Positions 43,671 through 52,583 of a DNA stretch of 64,000 nt are shown piece after piece (position 1 is the stretch's first letter; every line of letters begins with the position of its first letter). Both the position numbers and the translations under genes were made by a program. The notes beneath the pieces are model-generated. The model was not told where the DNA came from, ran no database searches, and saw only the letters and a program-made list of their open reading frames with translations. Source of the DNA: Erysipelotrichaceae bacterium (GTDB taxonomy: Bacteria; Bacillota_I; Bacilli_A; Erysipelotrichales; Erysipelotrichaceae); assembly GCA_017441765.1 (NCBI GenBank), contig JAFRVK010000036.1:28170-92169 (forward strand), written 5' to 3'.

Positions 43671-44926
43671 TGGCTGTACAATCCTTTCAAGTCATTGGTT
43701 CTTGGATTCTTTTTCAGTTCCTCATAGATCTGCTTCAGCTGCTGCTCATAACGGTTGTTATTGAAATGTTTGAAGAGATCAAGATCTCTGATCTCATCCG
43801 GAAGATACTGTATCTTATGGAAACAGTCGTAACGTTCATAGGAATACTGTTCCTTTTTCGCAAGAGTGACAGGTGTCAGTTTGAGATATTTCGGCATATC
43901 CATGGCTCTGCTTTGAGCGATCGCATCCGCTTCATGGATCGCATCCATGGCAGTACGCGATTTGGCCGAGAGACAGAGGTCGATGATATGCACGCCCAAA
44001 GGAATGATCGCTTCCGGGAAACCCACATGTTCGGCAGCCTGTACTGCGGCATAGGTCCTGGATGCCAGCTGAGGATTGGCCAGTCCGATATCTTCATAAG
44101 CGATGACCAGCAGTCTTCTTGAGATCGCTTCGACATCTCCGGATTGGGCCAGCAGGCTCAGATAATATAAGGCTGCATTGGGATCGGAACCGCGTATCGA
44201 TTTCTGCAGTGCAGACAGCAGATCATAATGTCCGTCTTCGGAACCGAATGCGCGGTGATTCACGTGCAGGGCATTCTCCTTCACATCTTCTGCTGTGATG
44301 TGATTCTCTTTGCAGATGATGGAAGCGATCTCCAGGATGTTCAAAGCCCAGCGGATATCTCCGTTGACGGTATCGCAGATCATCGTGATCGCGTCTTCAT
44401 CGATCGTATATTCATCATTGAGTCCTTCCGGAGCTTTGAGAGCTCTGTCCAGTCCTTCTTTGATGTCATCATCGGATAACGCCTTGAATTCGAACAGATG
44501 GCAGCGCGAACGGATCGCGGGATTGATGGAATGATAGGGATTCGCAGTTGTCGCACCCAGAAGAATGATCGATCCATCTTCCACATGCGGAAGCAGCAGG
44601 TCCTGCTTATCCTTGTTCAGGCGATGGACCTCGTCACAGATCAGGATCAGAGAACCGGAAAGTTTGCTTTCAGCGAAGATCGCATCCAGGTCCTTCTTGT
44701 TTCCTGTCACGGCATTGAACTGACGGTAAGGCCGTTTCAGTTCGTTGGCGATAACTCTGGCTAGAGTGGTCTTTCCCGTTCCCGGCGGACCGAAAAAGAT
44801 CGAAGAAAAGAAGGTATCGTTACGGATACACTTTCGGATGACTCCGTTTTCACCTGTCAGATGCTTCTGGCCGAGGATCTCGTCAAGATTCTTCGGTCGC
44901 AGTCTGAATGCCAGCGGTTCTTTCAT
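43667..44926 (-). CDS. rarA: replication-associated recombination protein A (AAA+ ATPase)
   Basis: 419 residues from the ATG at 44926, where family similarity (P-L-A-F-R-L-R-P-K-N-L-D-E) begins; the ribosome site is weak and the start lies 44 bases inside the HAD gene, suggesting coupling. Walker A is G-P-P-G-T-G-K-T-T, Walker B L-I-C-D-E-V-H, sensor G-A-T-T-A-N-P. RarA acts at stalled replication forks. Second gene of the HAD-rarA-acpS operon. Confidence 0.92.
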   Translation of the reverse strand: MKEPLAFRLRPKNLDEILGQKHLTGENGVIRKCIRNDTFFSSIFFGPPGTGKTTLARVIANELKRPYRQFNAVTGNKKDLDAIFAESKLSGSLILICDEVHRLNKDKQDLLLPHVEDGSIILLGATTANPYHSINPAIRSRCHLFEFKALSDDDIKEGLDRALKAPEGLNDEYTIDEDAITMICDTVNGDIRWALNILEIASIICKENHITAEDVKENALHVNHRAFGSEDGHYDLLSALQKSIRGSDPNAALYYLSLLAQSGDVEAISRRLLVIAYEDIGLANPQLASRTYAAVQAAEHVGFPEAIIPLGVHIIDLCLSAKSRTAMDAIHEADAIAQSRAMDMPKYLKLTPVTLAKKEQYSYERYDCFHKIQYLPDEIRDLDLFKHFNNNRYEQQLKQIYEELKKNPRTNDLKGLYSQ

Positions 44927-45578
44927 TTTCTTCTCTGATATAAGGGATCGCCTTGCTGATATCATCGATCACCATGATCGCTTTTTCCTTGTCTTCCTCG
45001 GTCAGGTGTGCCAGATCCTGGACCATGATGTAGCGGCAGTGTCCGTTGATCGCCGCCTGTGCGCCATTATGTCCGTCTTCGAAGACGATAGCTTCTTCAA
45101 CGGGAATATTGAAATGCTCGATCGCTTTCAGGAAGATCTCGGGATGCGGCTTATGATGCTTGACCATGCTTCCGTTGATGATATAGTCGAAACGGTCTTT
45201 GATTCCTGTGTTTTTCAGGACTTTCTCGGTCATTTCCTGCTTGGTCGTCGTGGCGATCGCCATTCGGATATCGTTTTCTTTGCAGAAATCCATGATTTCT
45301 TCCACACCGGGTCTTAACGGCAGAGGCTCGTTTTCGACGATGTAACGGACTTTTCTGTCATACCTGTCCCAATATTCCTCGGTCGGATAATCCTCTCCGT
45401 ATTCCTCTTTAAAATGACTGAGATACGTATCCCAGCTTCCACCCATCAGGCTGCATAAGAATTCCTGCGTGACCGGATGACCGATTTCTTCTGACACTTC
45501 CAGACCGACCCTGACATACATCTGCCGCTCCGTATCTACCAGCAAACCATCCATATCAAATACGATTAATTTGATCAT
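44883..45578 (-). CDS. HAD-superfamily phosphatase (beta-phosphoglucomutase-like)
   Basis: 231 residues with motif I F-D-M-D-G-L-L-V-D, motif II T-T-T, motif III K-P-H-P-E-I-F and motif IV F-E-D-G-H-N-G, with a helical cap. Such enzymes dephosphorylate or isomerise sugar phosphates. An ATG two codons earlier (45584) lies within the promoter palindrome; with TATAAT ending only eight bases before the ATG at 45578 the mRNA would be nearly leaderless. Confidence 0.82.
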   Translation of the reverse strand: MIKLIVFDMDGLLVDTERQMYVRVGLEVSEEIGHPVTQEFLCSLMGGSWDTYLSHFKEEYGEDYPTEEYWDRYDRKVRYIVENEPLPLRPGVEEIMDFCKENDIRMAIATTTKQEMTEKVLKNTGIKDRFDYIINGSMVKHHKPHPEIFLKAIEHFNIPVEEAIVFEDGHNGAQAAINGHCRYIMVQDLAHLTEEDKEKAIMVIDDISKAIPYIREENERTAGIQTATEES

Positions 45579-45580
45579 AT

Positions 45581-45600
45581 ACATATATTATAATATATGT
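45581..45600. promoter_or_regulatory. palindromic shared -10 region
   Basis: ACATATATTATAATATATGT is a perfect 20-bp palindrome giving a TATAAT on both strands, between the divergent HAD and transketolase genes. Transcription of each would start at or beside its own start codon region. Confidence 0.55.
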
Positions 45601-45614
45601 GGAGGAACATGATT

Positions 45615-46430
45615 ATGGACATTAATGTATTAAAAAAACACGCACAGAATGTTCGCAGAAACATCATCGAGATGGTTTATGCCGCCCAATCGGGACATCC
45701 GGGAGGCTCTTTGGGTTCAGCCGATATTCTGACTTATCTCTATTTCGAAGAGATGAATATCACTGATACCAACAAGGCTTCCACAGACAGAGACCGTTTC
45801 GTCCTGTCAAAAGGACACTGTTCACCCGGTCTCTATGGCATCTTAAAGGAAGCCGGACTCATCGATGATGACATACACACCTTCCGGCAGCTTGGCTCAA
45901 GACTGCAGGGACATCCGAATATGAACTATATCGAAGCAATCGATATGTCTACCGGTTCGCTCGGTCAGGGCGTTTCGACTGCGGTAGGCATGGCGATCGC
46001 CAATAAGCTTGATAAGAACGAAAACAGAGTCTATGCCCTATGCGGAGATGGCGAATCGGAAGAAGGCATCGTCTGGGAGGCTTTGATGGCAGCCTGCCAT
46101 TACGGTCTCGACAACCTGTGCATCATCTTTGATCAGAACGGACTGCAGATCGATGGCAATGTCCAGGATGTGATCGGACCGTTGCCTTTAAAAGAAAAAG
46201 CGGAGGCCTTTGGCGCATATACGGTTGAGTGTGACGGCAACGACTTCGATTCCCTGGCGGCAGCTTTTAAGAAAGCCAGAGAAAACAAGGGCAAGCCGAC
46301 CGTGATCATTGCCCACACCGTCAAGGGGAAAGGTGTTTCCTACATGGAAAACAACTATGCATGGCATGGCGCAGCTCCTAAGGAGGATGACTACAAGACC
46401 GCAATGGAAGATTTGAAGGAGGTTAACTAA
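45615..46430 (+). CDS. transketolase, N-terminal (TPP-binding) subunit
   Basis: 271 residues. GGAGG at 45601-45605 is nine bases from the ATG at 45615; the ATG at 45609 is too near. Motifs: S-G-H-P-G-G-S-L-G near the start, K-G-H-C-S-P, and the TPP motif G-D-G-E-S-E-E-G-I-V-W-E-A. Many anaerobic Firmicutes encode transketolase as two chains, as here. It belongs to the non-oxidative pentose-phosphate pathway, and the ribokinase gene nearby fits. Confidence 0.93.
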   Translation: MDINVLKKHAQNVRRNIIEMVYAAQSGHPGGSLGSADILTYLYFEEMNITDTNKASTDRDRFVLSKGHCSPGLYGILKEAGLIDDDIHTFRQLGSRLQGHPNMNYIEAIDMSTGSLGQGVSTAVGMAIANKLDKNENRVYALCGDGESEEGIVWEALMAACHYGLDNLCIIFDQNGLQIDGNVQDVIGPLPLKEKAEAFGAYTVECDGNDFDSLAAAFKKARENKGKPTVIIAHTVKGKGVSYMENNYAWHGAAPKEDDYKTAMEDLKEVN

Positions 46431-46431
46431 G

Positions 46432-47337
46432 ATGGCTCAAGAGACAAGAAACGCCTATGGCGAGAAACTGGCCCAGCTGATCCAGGAGAATGAGAATATC
46501 GTCGTACTCGACGCTGACCTGACCAAATCGACGAAGACTGCCGAAGCCAAGAAAGTCTGCCCGGAAAGACATTTCAATGCCGGCATCGCCGAAGCCAACA
46601 TGATGGGTATGGCTGCCGGACTGGCTGCTTCTGGAAAGACCGTGTTCACTTCTTCGTTTGCGATTTTCGCGACCGGCAGAGCCTATGAGATCATTCGGAA
46701 CTCCATCGCCTATCCGAATCTCAATGTCAAGGTCTGTGCGACTCATGCGGGTTTATCGGTAGGAGAGGATGGCGCTTCCCACCAGTCGATCGAAGATGTA
46801 GCCCTGATGAGAGTCGTGCCTAATATGAAAGTCTTTGTGCCGTGCGATCAGTTCGAGGCAAAGGCAGTTATTGATCATGTATCAAAGATCGACGGTCCGT
46901 GCTACGTCCGTTTAGGCAGAGGCAAGGTCGAAGATGTCTATAATGAAGATTCCGTGTTTGATTTCGATAAGATCGATGTCTTAAGAAAAGGAAACAAGGT
47001 CGTTCTGTTTGCGATGGGTCTGATGGTCCAGGAAGCTCTGAAGGCTGCCGAGGAACTGGATGCGACCGTGGTCAACGTTTCAACGATCAAGCCTTTGGAT
47101 GAAGAAGGCATACTGGAACTTTTGAGAACGCATGAAAAAGCATATGCCCTTGAGGAACACTCCATCATCGGCGGTCTGTTCTCTGCTATTTCTGAAGCGA
47201 AAGCAAAGACCGATATCGCGACACCGTTGTATCCGATCGGCGTCAACGATGTCTTCGGTGAATCAGGAAAGATGAAAGATGTCCTTAAAAAATACGGATT
47301 GACAGCGGAACATATCATCGAAGTCGTCAAAGGATAA
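46432..47337 (+). CDS. transketolase, C-terminal subunit
   Basis: 301 residues, starting one base after the first subunit. It carries the pyrimidine-binding domain with D-A-D-L-T-K-S-T, F-N-A-G-I-A-E-A-N and a C-terminal domain with E-E-H-S-I-I-G-G. It completes the two-chain transketolase. Confidence 0.93.
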   Translation: MAQETRNAYGEKLAQLIQENENIVVLDADLTKSTKTAEAKKVCPERHFNAGIAEANMMGMAAGLAASGKTVFTSSFAIFATGRAYEIIRNSIAYPNLNVKVCATHAGLSVGEDGASHQSIEDVALMRVVPNMKVFVPCDQFEAKAVIDHVSKIDGPCYVRLGRGKVEDVYNEDSVFDFDKIDVLRKGNKVVLFAMGLMVQEALKAAEELDATVVNVSTIKPLDEEGILELLRTHEKAYALEEHSIIGGLFSAISEAKAKTDIATPLYPIGVNDVFGESGKMKDVLKKYGLTAEHIIEVVKG

Positions 47338-47360
47338 ATAAAACATAAAGACTAAAATAA

Positions 47361-47389
47361 AGAACCATTCGCACAGAATGGTTCTTTTT
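47361..47389 (+). terminator. intrinsic terminator after transketolase
   Basis: AGAACCATTC (47361-47370) and GAATGGTTCT (47376-47385) then TTTT; the minus strand is also T-rich after the stem, so it may serve rbsK too. Confidence 0.85.
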
Positions 47390-47411
47390 CGTCCTATCGG
47401 TTCTTCTTTAT

Positions 47412-48404
47412 CTAATTTTCTAAAGCTTCCAAACCATCGACAGATTCACTGCGTTCCTTCAGGAACGCTTTCACTTTCGCAAGTGTCGGAAGCGATGGCA
47501 TCGCTCCGAATTCGCAGACCGTCAGAGCTGCCACATGGTTCGCAAATTTCAGGACATCGTTCATATCGCATCCCAGGCAGACTGCCGTACAGAATGCGCC
47601 GACAAAGGAATCGCCAGCCGCGGTCGGATCCTTGACATCCAGGCCCTTGACACATGGCGCATGGAAGAATCCGTCGTCATTCAATAAAGCCGCTCCTGAT
47701 CCGCCTAAAGTGATCAAAGCATTCTTCACACCTTTTGCGCGCAACGCTTCACAGGCTTTTCTGACATCTTCCATCTTCACTTCATCACCGTCATAGCCGA
47801 TTTCAATACCGGTAATATCCTTGGCTTCGTGTTCGTTTGGAGAGATATAGGTCAGATGTGACAGCAATTCATCGGATAACGGAGCGCTCGGTGCGCTGTT
47901 CAGCATGACCGGTACGCCTGCGTCATAGGCGTATTTCGCAACGATCTCATTGATTTCCATCGGAATCTCCAGCTGCAGAACGACCATGTCATAGTTTCTG
48001 ATATCTTCTTTCAGGAAAGCGATCTCATCCGGACGGATCGTCATATTGGCACCCTGAACGATCAGGATACGGTTCTTGGTGTCCTTGCCTTCGGCTTCTT
48101 CCAGAATGATTCCCGCAACCTGTGTCGGTGCTTCTTCATCGAAAAGCAGATCCTCATGATGGATACCCGCTTCATCGATCGTCTTGAGCAGAAGTTCTCC
48201 GCTGCTGTCACGGCCCAGTTTGCCTACCATCGTCGTATCGGCGCCTAAGCGTGCGATCTGTACCGCCTGGTTGGATCCCTTACCTCCCGGTGCGGTCTTG
48301 AAACTCTTGCCGATGACGGTTTCTCCTTCATTCGGGAAAACGCTTGTCGAAAAAGTGAAATCGATTCCTAAACTGCCTACGACTAATATCTTTGGTTTAC
48401 GCAT
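47412..48404 (-). CDS. rbsK: ribokinase (PfkB family)
   Basis: 330 residues with N-terminal G-S-L-G-I-D-F-T-F, G-G-K-G-S-N-Q-A-V-Q (about 41-50, substrate site) and the ATP/catalytic motif D-P-T-A-A-G-D-S-F. The G-G-K-G-S-N-Q segment is typical of ribokinase. It is slightly longer than average at the C-terminus. It is the last gene, 30 bases after rnmV, in an operon with ispD, ybaK and an RluA-type gene. Confidence 0.85.
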   Translation of the reverse strand: MRKPKILVVGSLGIDFTFSTSVFPNEGETVIGKSFKTAPGGKGSNQAVQIARLGADTTMVGKLGRDSSGELLLKTIDEAGIHHEDLLFDEEAPTQVAGIILEEAEGKDTKNRILIVQGANMTIRPDEIAFLKEDIRNYDMVVLQLEIPMEINEIVAKYAYDAGVPVMLNSAPSAPLSDELLSHLTYISPNEHEAKDITGIEIGYDGDEVKMEDVRKACEALRAKGVKNALITLGGSGAALLNDDGFFHAPCVKGLDVKDPTAAGDSFVGAFCTAVCLGCDMNDVLKFANHVAALTVCEFGAMPSLPTLAKVKAFLKERSESVDGLEALEN

Positions 48405-48434
48405 ATTATCGCTCCTTATCTGTTTCTATCTTCA

Positions 48435-48974
48435 TTATAGCAATTTTTCTTGTTTCTCTAAGAAAGCATATAGTTTATCATAGCTTATTCCCAGCATATT
48501 CAGTCGTTTGAAAAGGGTCTTGCTGTTGCACTTGCCTGTATGGAAAGCTTTGGCAACGAGTTCTCTTTTCTGAGAAGAATCCTCTCTGCCTTTCAGACCC
48601 AGGCGGTAGTATTCTTCCTGGCTTAATGTTTCTTTTGCCTCACTGTAAGTGAGCAGATTCTCCAGCGCTTCCTGAAGCACTTCTCTGGATGCGTGCTCGA
48701 TACCGACTTTCTTTTTCGTTCTTCCGTCCTCTTTGAGAATGAACGCATTCTTCAAACCGGGAATCTCCTGATTCAGAGTGTTTCTGATCTTCTCCCCGGG
48801 ATGATCGGGATCCAGAAACAGGATGACGCCTCTTTCTTCGTTGACCTTGCGGATGAAACCGATCGTTTCTTTCTTTAATCCCATACCATGGGTCTCGATC
48901 GTTTCTACATCAAAAAAAGACTGCAGTCTTCTTGTATCGTTCTTTCCTTCCACAACAATGACTTCTTTGATCAT
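48435..48974 (-). CDS. rnmV: ribonuclease M5 (5S rRNA maturation)
   Basis: 179 residues: a TOPRIM domain with V-V-E-G-K-N-D at 7-13 and D-P-D-H-P-G near 55-60, followed by the family C-terminal region. RNase M5 matures 5S rRNA precursor and is a Firmicutes hallmark. Overlaps ispD by four bases. Confidence 0.93.
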   Translation of the reverse strand: MIKEVIVVEGKNDTRRLQSFFDVETIETHGMGLKKETIGFIRKVNEERGVILFLDPDHPGEKIRNTLNQEIPGLKNAFILKEDGRTKKKVGIEHASREVLQEALENLLTYSEAKETLSQEEYYRLGLKGREDSSQKRELVAKAFHTGKCNSKTLFKRLNMLGISYDKLYAFLEKQEKLL

Positions 48975-49603
48975 AGGTCCTTGAAATCGTCGCTGATCGT
49001 CAGTTTGCGGTTGTCGTGATCGTTGAATACGGCTCTGACCTCATAGCCAAGGGATTCGACCAGGGAAGCGTCATCGGTAAAGACGACCTTCTCGCAATTC
49101 TTGTAACAGTGTTTCAGAAGTTCTGTTTTAAACGCCTGAGGCGTTTCAGCAATGAAAACCGTACTACGGTCTACCGTGCGAACGATGCGGTCCCCTTGCA
49201 GGGTCTTGATCGTATCCACAGCGACATGCCCCAGAACGGCAGCATCACATTCCTGGAGCTTTTCTTTGAGCGCCTGGATGTTGTCTTCCTGTACAAAAGG
49301 TCTTGCGCCGTCATGGATGAATACATAAGGACTCTCTGCCAGAGCCAAGCCGTTACGTACCGAATCCTGACGCTGTTCACCGCCTTCGACGACAGCGATC
49401 CTGTCATCTGCAGTCAGTTCGTTCCAGTTCTCTTTATTTGTCACAACAATGATCTTCTGACAGTCTTCATCCTTTTTAAACAGAAACAGAGAATGTTCCA
49501 GAACAGTCAGACCGTCTTTCATCCGATAGAATACTTTATTGAAACCCAGTCCGGCCCGGTCTCCTTTGCCGGAGGCTACGATCACCACGTCATATTTCAT
49601 CAT
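48971..49603 (-). CDS. ispD: 2-C-methyl-D-erythritol 4-phosphate cytidylyltransferase (IspD/TarI family)
   Basis: 210 residues. The signature loop reads A-S-G-K-G-D-R-A-G-L-G-F-N-K-V-F, a divergent form of the usual AAGxGxRMG...PKQ; H-D-G-A-R-P-F-V and T-P-Q-A-F are conserved. It should transfer CMP to methylerythritol phosphate, though TarI-like (ribitol phosphate) activity cannot be excluded. AAAGG sits six bases before the ATG at 49603; an ATG at 49609 directly follows it and was rejected. Confidence 0.8.
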   Translation of the reverse strand: MMKYDVVIVASGKGDRAGLGFNKVFYRMKDGLTVLEHSLFLFKKDEDCQKIIVVTNKENWNELTADDRIAVVEGGEQRQDSVRNGLALAESPYVFIHDGARPFVQEDNIQALKEKLQECDAAVLGHVAVDTIKTLQGDRIVRTVDRSTVFIAETPQAFKTELLKHCYKNCEKVVFTDDASLVESLGYEVRAVFNDHDNRKLTISDDFKDL

Positions 49604-50072
49604 TTTCATCCTTTACGATATCCATTACTTTTGCGTTCAGATACTTCATCAGATCGTCACGGTTCAGTTTCAGACCCAGTCCATAGGCTCCTGCACTGAT
49701 TTCGATCCTTTCATGATTCAGTACTTCCTGATCAAAAACGATTCCGTTATTTTTCTTGACGCCGATTGGGGTCACACTTCCCCGCTCATAGCCAACCGTC
49801 TTAAGCAGGTCTTTCACATGAACCATTTCCAGGTTCTTGACATTCAAGGCAACAGCGCATTTCTTGAGATCCACTTCATCCTTGACGCTGACGACACAGA
49901 TGTATACGTCGTGGTCGTGTTTCAGAGCGAGGGTCTTGTAGCATTCGCTGTAGCTCAATCCCAGCAGATCTGAAACGTTTTCTCCGGAAAACAGGTCTTT
50001 ATCCAGATCATATTCCAGGACTTCATAGTTGATCTTTGCCTTGTCCAGCATGCGCATAGCGTTGGTTTTCAT
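49590..50072 (-). CDS. ybaK: YbaK/EbsC-type aminoacyl-tRNA deacylase
   Basis: 160 residues with the YbaK fold, including C-Y-K-T-L-A-L (catalytic lysine region), G-Y-E-R-G-S-V-T-P-I-G and a C-terminal G-A-Y-G-L-G-L-K. Such proteins hydrolyse mischarged Cys-tRNA(Pro). Overlaps the RluA-type gene by four bases. Confidence 0.88.
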   Translation of the reverse strand: MKTNAMRMLDKAKINYEVLEYDLDKDLFSGENVSDLLGLSYSECYKTLALKHDHDVYICVVSVKDEVDLKKCAVALNVKNLEMVHVKDLLKTVGYERGSVTPIGVKKNNGIVFDQEVLNHERIEISAGAYGLGLKLNRDDLMKYLNAKVMDIVKDENDEI

Positions 50073-50968
50073 TTCAGTACGTCCCTGTAGAGTTTATCCA
50101 GATCTTTCGGAAGTTCACACTCAATATAGATGTTGTCTTCTTTCAGCGGATGATACATCTCGATGCTCTCAGCGAAAAGGCCCATTCTCTTGCATAATGG
50201 CGAATCCGTGCCATATAGCCTGTCATTCAGGATCGGATAGCCTTCATTGGAAAGATGGACCCGGATCTGATGTGTCCTGCCGGTCTGTATGCCGCAAAGC
50301 AGTACACTGTAGTTGTCCTTCTTGTTATTGCCAAGGCAATCAACTTTAGTGATCGCTTCCTGGCCGGAAGCCGTGATGACACGCTTGTGAGCATCGTGGC
50401 GGTCCTTGCCGGTCGGTTTGTTGATCGTCAGGATCTTTCCTTCTTCCATGATGCCTTTGACGAAAGCGTAGTAGTTCCTTCTGATCTGTTTATGACTGAT
50501 ATACTGATCCAGCAACGGCTGAAAGACCGGAGACTTGCTGAAAAGGACCAGACCGCTGGTGTCTTTATCCAGACGATGTAACGGGTAAGCACTGATGTAG
50601 TTCCGATCCGCATAATAAGATTCCACCATGGCAGTCAAAGTCATCTCTTCTCCGCCATCGCTGTGTACCAGCAGATCTTTCGGCTTATTCACTGCCAGCA
50701 GGATTTCATCTTCATAAACGACATCGATCTTCAGGTCGTTTTTTTCGTAAACATATGTTTCCGGATAAAGATTGATATTCAAAACAAGTCCGACGATTGG
50801 ATCCTCCCGCTTTACCGGATTGCCGTCAAGGAGGATATTCTTGTTCTGGATCAGAAGATGCTGCATCTTTTTGGAAGGAATGTAACTGTCGAAAAACTCC
50901 TGTATCGTTTCGACGAACAGCGAATCGACAGAGATATCCAGCCATCTGTCTCTTAAGATATATTCCAT
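50069..50968 (-). CDS. RluA-family pseudouridine synthase
   Basis: 299 residues. N-terminal S4-like region (about 12-70) and catalytic domain with H-R-L-D-K-D-T-S-G-L, catalytic Asp134, and the late G-R-T-H-Q-I-R-V-H-L. It modifies uridines in rRNA or tRNA; whether it is RluC-, RluD- or YjbO-like is not clear. First gene of the operon that runs to rbsK. Confidence 0.9.
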   Translation of the reverse strand: MEYILRDRWLDISVDSLFVETIQEFFDSYIPSKKMQHLLIQNKNILLDGNPVKREDPIVGLVLNINLYPETYVYEKNDLKIDVVYEDEILLAVNKPKDLLVHSDGGEEMTLTAMVESYYADRNYISAYPLHRLDKDTSGLVLFSKSPVFQPLLDQYISHKQIRRNYYAFVKGIMEEGKILTINKPTGKDRHDAHKRVITASGQEAITKVDCLGNNKKDNYSVLLCGIQTGRTHQIRVHLSNEGYPILNDRLYGTDSPLCKRMGLFAESIEMYHPLKEDNIYIECELPKDLDKLYRDVLK

Positions 50969-51041
50969 ATTCCCATTATAACAAATCTTCAGGTTTGCTT
51001 TTTGCTGAGAAACAAGATAATTTGTTAGTAGAGGTAACTAA

Positions 51042-51728
51042 ATGATCACGCAAATCTTTTCCATACAGACCATCGAAGAAGCGCTTGACTGCATCGAAGC
51101 AGGTGCGGACCGCATCGGTCTGGCGATCGATACAGGAGTCAGTCTGCCTAACCAGGTATCTTTAGAAAAAGCGAAAGAGATTTTCGAAGCTATCGGCGAT
51201 CAGGCGGTCAAGGTCCTGATCTGTGTCACGGATTCCGATGAACAGCTGTATGAACCTGTATCCTATCTCAAACCGGATGTGATCCATCTTTGCGGTTATG
51301 ACTATTATGCGACCAGAGAATTCGTTCAGAAAATCAAGGAAATGGTCCCAGGAATCGAAGTCATGCAGGCGATCGGTATCATTGACCGTTCTTCCATCGA
51401 ACAGGCTTTGTATTATTCGGAATTCGTAGATATTTTGATTCTCGACTCTGTAGACAAATCGATCAATGGAATCGGAGCAGCAGGTTTCACAAATGACTGG
51501 GATATTGATAAGGAAATCGTAGAGAAAGCGAAATGCAGAGTCATATTGGCAGGAGGACTGTCTCCGGAGAATGTCAGAGAAGCGATCCTGAAGGTCAGGC
51601 CATGGGGTGTGGATTCGTTCACAAAGACCAGCGATCTTCTACCAGATGGCAGTTCCCTGAAGAATAAGGAAAAAGTGGCAGCATTCGTCCGCAATGCAAA
51701 AGAGGCATTCAAAGAGATCTGTGAGTGA
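51042..51728 (+). CDS. phosphoribosylanthranilate-isomerase-like TIM barrel
   Basis: 228 residues with TrpF-like segments: G-A-D-R-I-G-L near 22-28, the mid strand V-I-H-L-C-G (VQLHG in TrpF), and L-A-G-G-L-S-P-E-N-V with the phosphate-binding G-V-D-S-F. No other trp gene is nearby and the N-terminal cysteine region typical of TrpF (K-I-C-G) is replaced by I-F-S-I-Q-T. It may therefore isomerise another phosphosugar rather than act in tryptophan synthesis. Confidence 0.65.
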   Translation: MITQIFSIQTIEEALDCIEAGADRIGLAIDTGVSLPNQVSLEKAKEIFEAIGDQAVKVLICVTDSDEQLYEPVSYLKPDVIHLCGYDYYATREFVQKIKEMVPGIEVMQAIGIIDRSSIEQALYYSEFVDILILDSVDKSINGIGAAGFTNDWDIDKEIVEKAKCRVILAGGLSPENVREAILKVRPWGVDSFTKTSDLLPDGSSLKNKEKVAAFVRNAKEAFKEICE

Positions 51729-51746
51729 TATCTTGTGTCTGGATGA

Positions 51747-52214
51747 CAACTGTATGGATCTTCCGATACGGATTCCATTTATACGAATGAAATGATACTG
51801 TTTAAGGAATCGGCAGCCAGATGTATTACCGATTGTCTGCCTGGTTCCATCGAAGATGACTTCTTGCCTTTGGCAGATACAAACGACCTGCAGGATGCCG
51901 TAAAAAGGCTTCTAACAAAGAATAATGCCATCATCGCCCATGATAAAAAAGGCACAAGCGCCTTTACTGTAAATGATCATTGTTTTGTGGAAAGCTATCC
52001 TGTCGAAGTCGCTGATACTTTAGGAGCGGGAGACGCCTTCAATGCGGGCTTTATCTACGGACTTGTCCACAATAAAGACCTTCAGAACTGTCTTGAATAC
52101 GGCAATGCCGTCGCTTCCCTATGTATCAGTCATCCCGGAGCACGCAATACTCCGGACGAAATAATCCTGCAGTCTTTCTTAGAAAGTCACCGTTCTAGGT
52201 GCGGCTGTGAATGA
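51747..52214 (+). pseudogene. 5'-truncated PfkB-type sugar kinase
   Basis: The open frame begins after a stop at 51744 and encodes only the C-terminal part of a PfkB carbohydrate kinase, with the catalytic motif D-T-L-G-A-G-D-A-F-N-A-G-F near 96-108 of the predicted product. The N-terminal 150-170 residues that bind substrate are missing, and no matching fragment lies upstream. The first ATG (51792) has no good ribosome site. The 3' end overlaps the convergent pyridoxamine-oxidase-like gene by 36 bases. It is most likely the remnant of a deletion. Confidence 0.7.
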
Positions 52215-52571
52215 ATAGAATGTCGCCTCGGCATCCTCAAAGTACAGAACGATCGTATTGTCATCGTTCTCGTCATACATGCCACGCAGATTCGGATTCT
52301 TATCCAACATATCTTTCTTGGCTTCCACTCTTTCATCCGGAATCAGTTTGCCTTTCAGACGCATCCAGGTTCCATCCTTGAAGCAACAGATCTCCGCATT
52401 CGGATTTGTAACAAGCTGCTTATAGCAGTCTTTCTTTTTGCCTGTCTGGATGTAGAGCTTGCCTTCAAAGACTTCAGCAGTGCCGAACGGCCTTACTTTC
52501 GGCTGATCTCCATCAACGGTTGCCAGATAATAAACTCCGCATGATTTTAAGAATTCTAATACTTCCTGCAT
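52179..52571 (-). CDS. pyridoxamine 5'-phosphate oxidase-family flavoprotein
   Basis: 130 residues of the split-barrel FMN-binding fold, with Y-Y-L-A-T-V-D-G-D-Q-P-K-V-R-P-F-G and the Y-I-Q-T-G-K-K-K-D segment for FMN. This short form is usually a general flavin reductase, not true PdxH. It follows the GT2 gene by 12 bases and may be the last gene of the glycan operon. Its end runs into the sugar-kinase remnant. Confidence 0.8.
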   Translation of the reverse strand: MQEVLEFLKSCGVYYLATVDGDQPKVRPFGTAEVFEGKLYIQTGKKKDCYKQLVTNPNAEICCFKDGTWMRLKGKLIPDERVEAKKDMLDKNPNLRGMYDENDDNTIVLYFEDAEATFYSFTAAPRTVTF

Positions 52572-52583
52572 TGTGTTCCTCCT

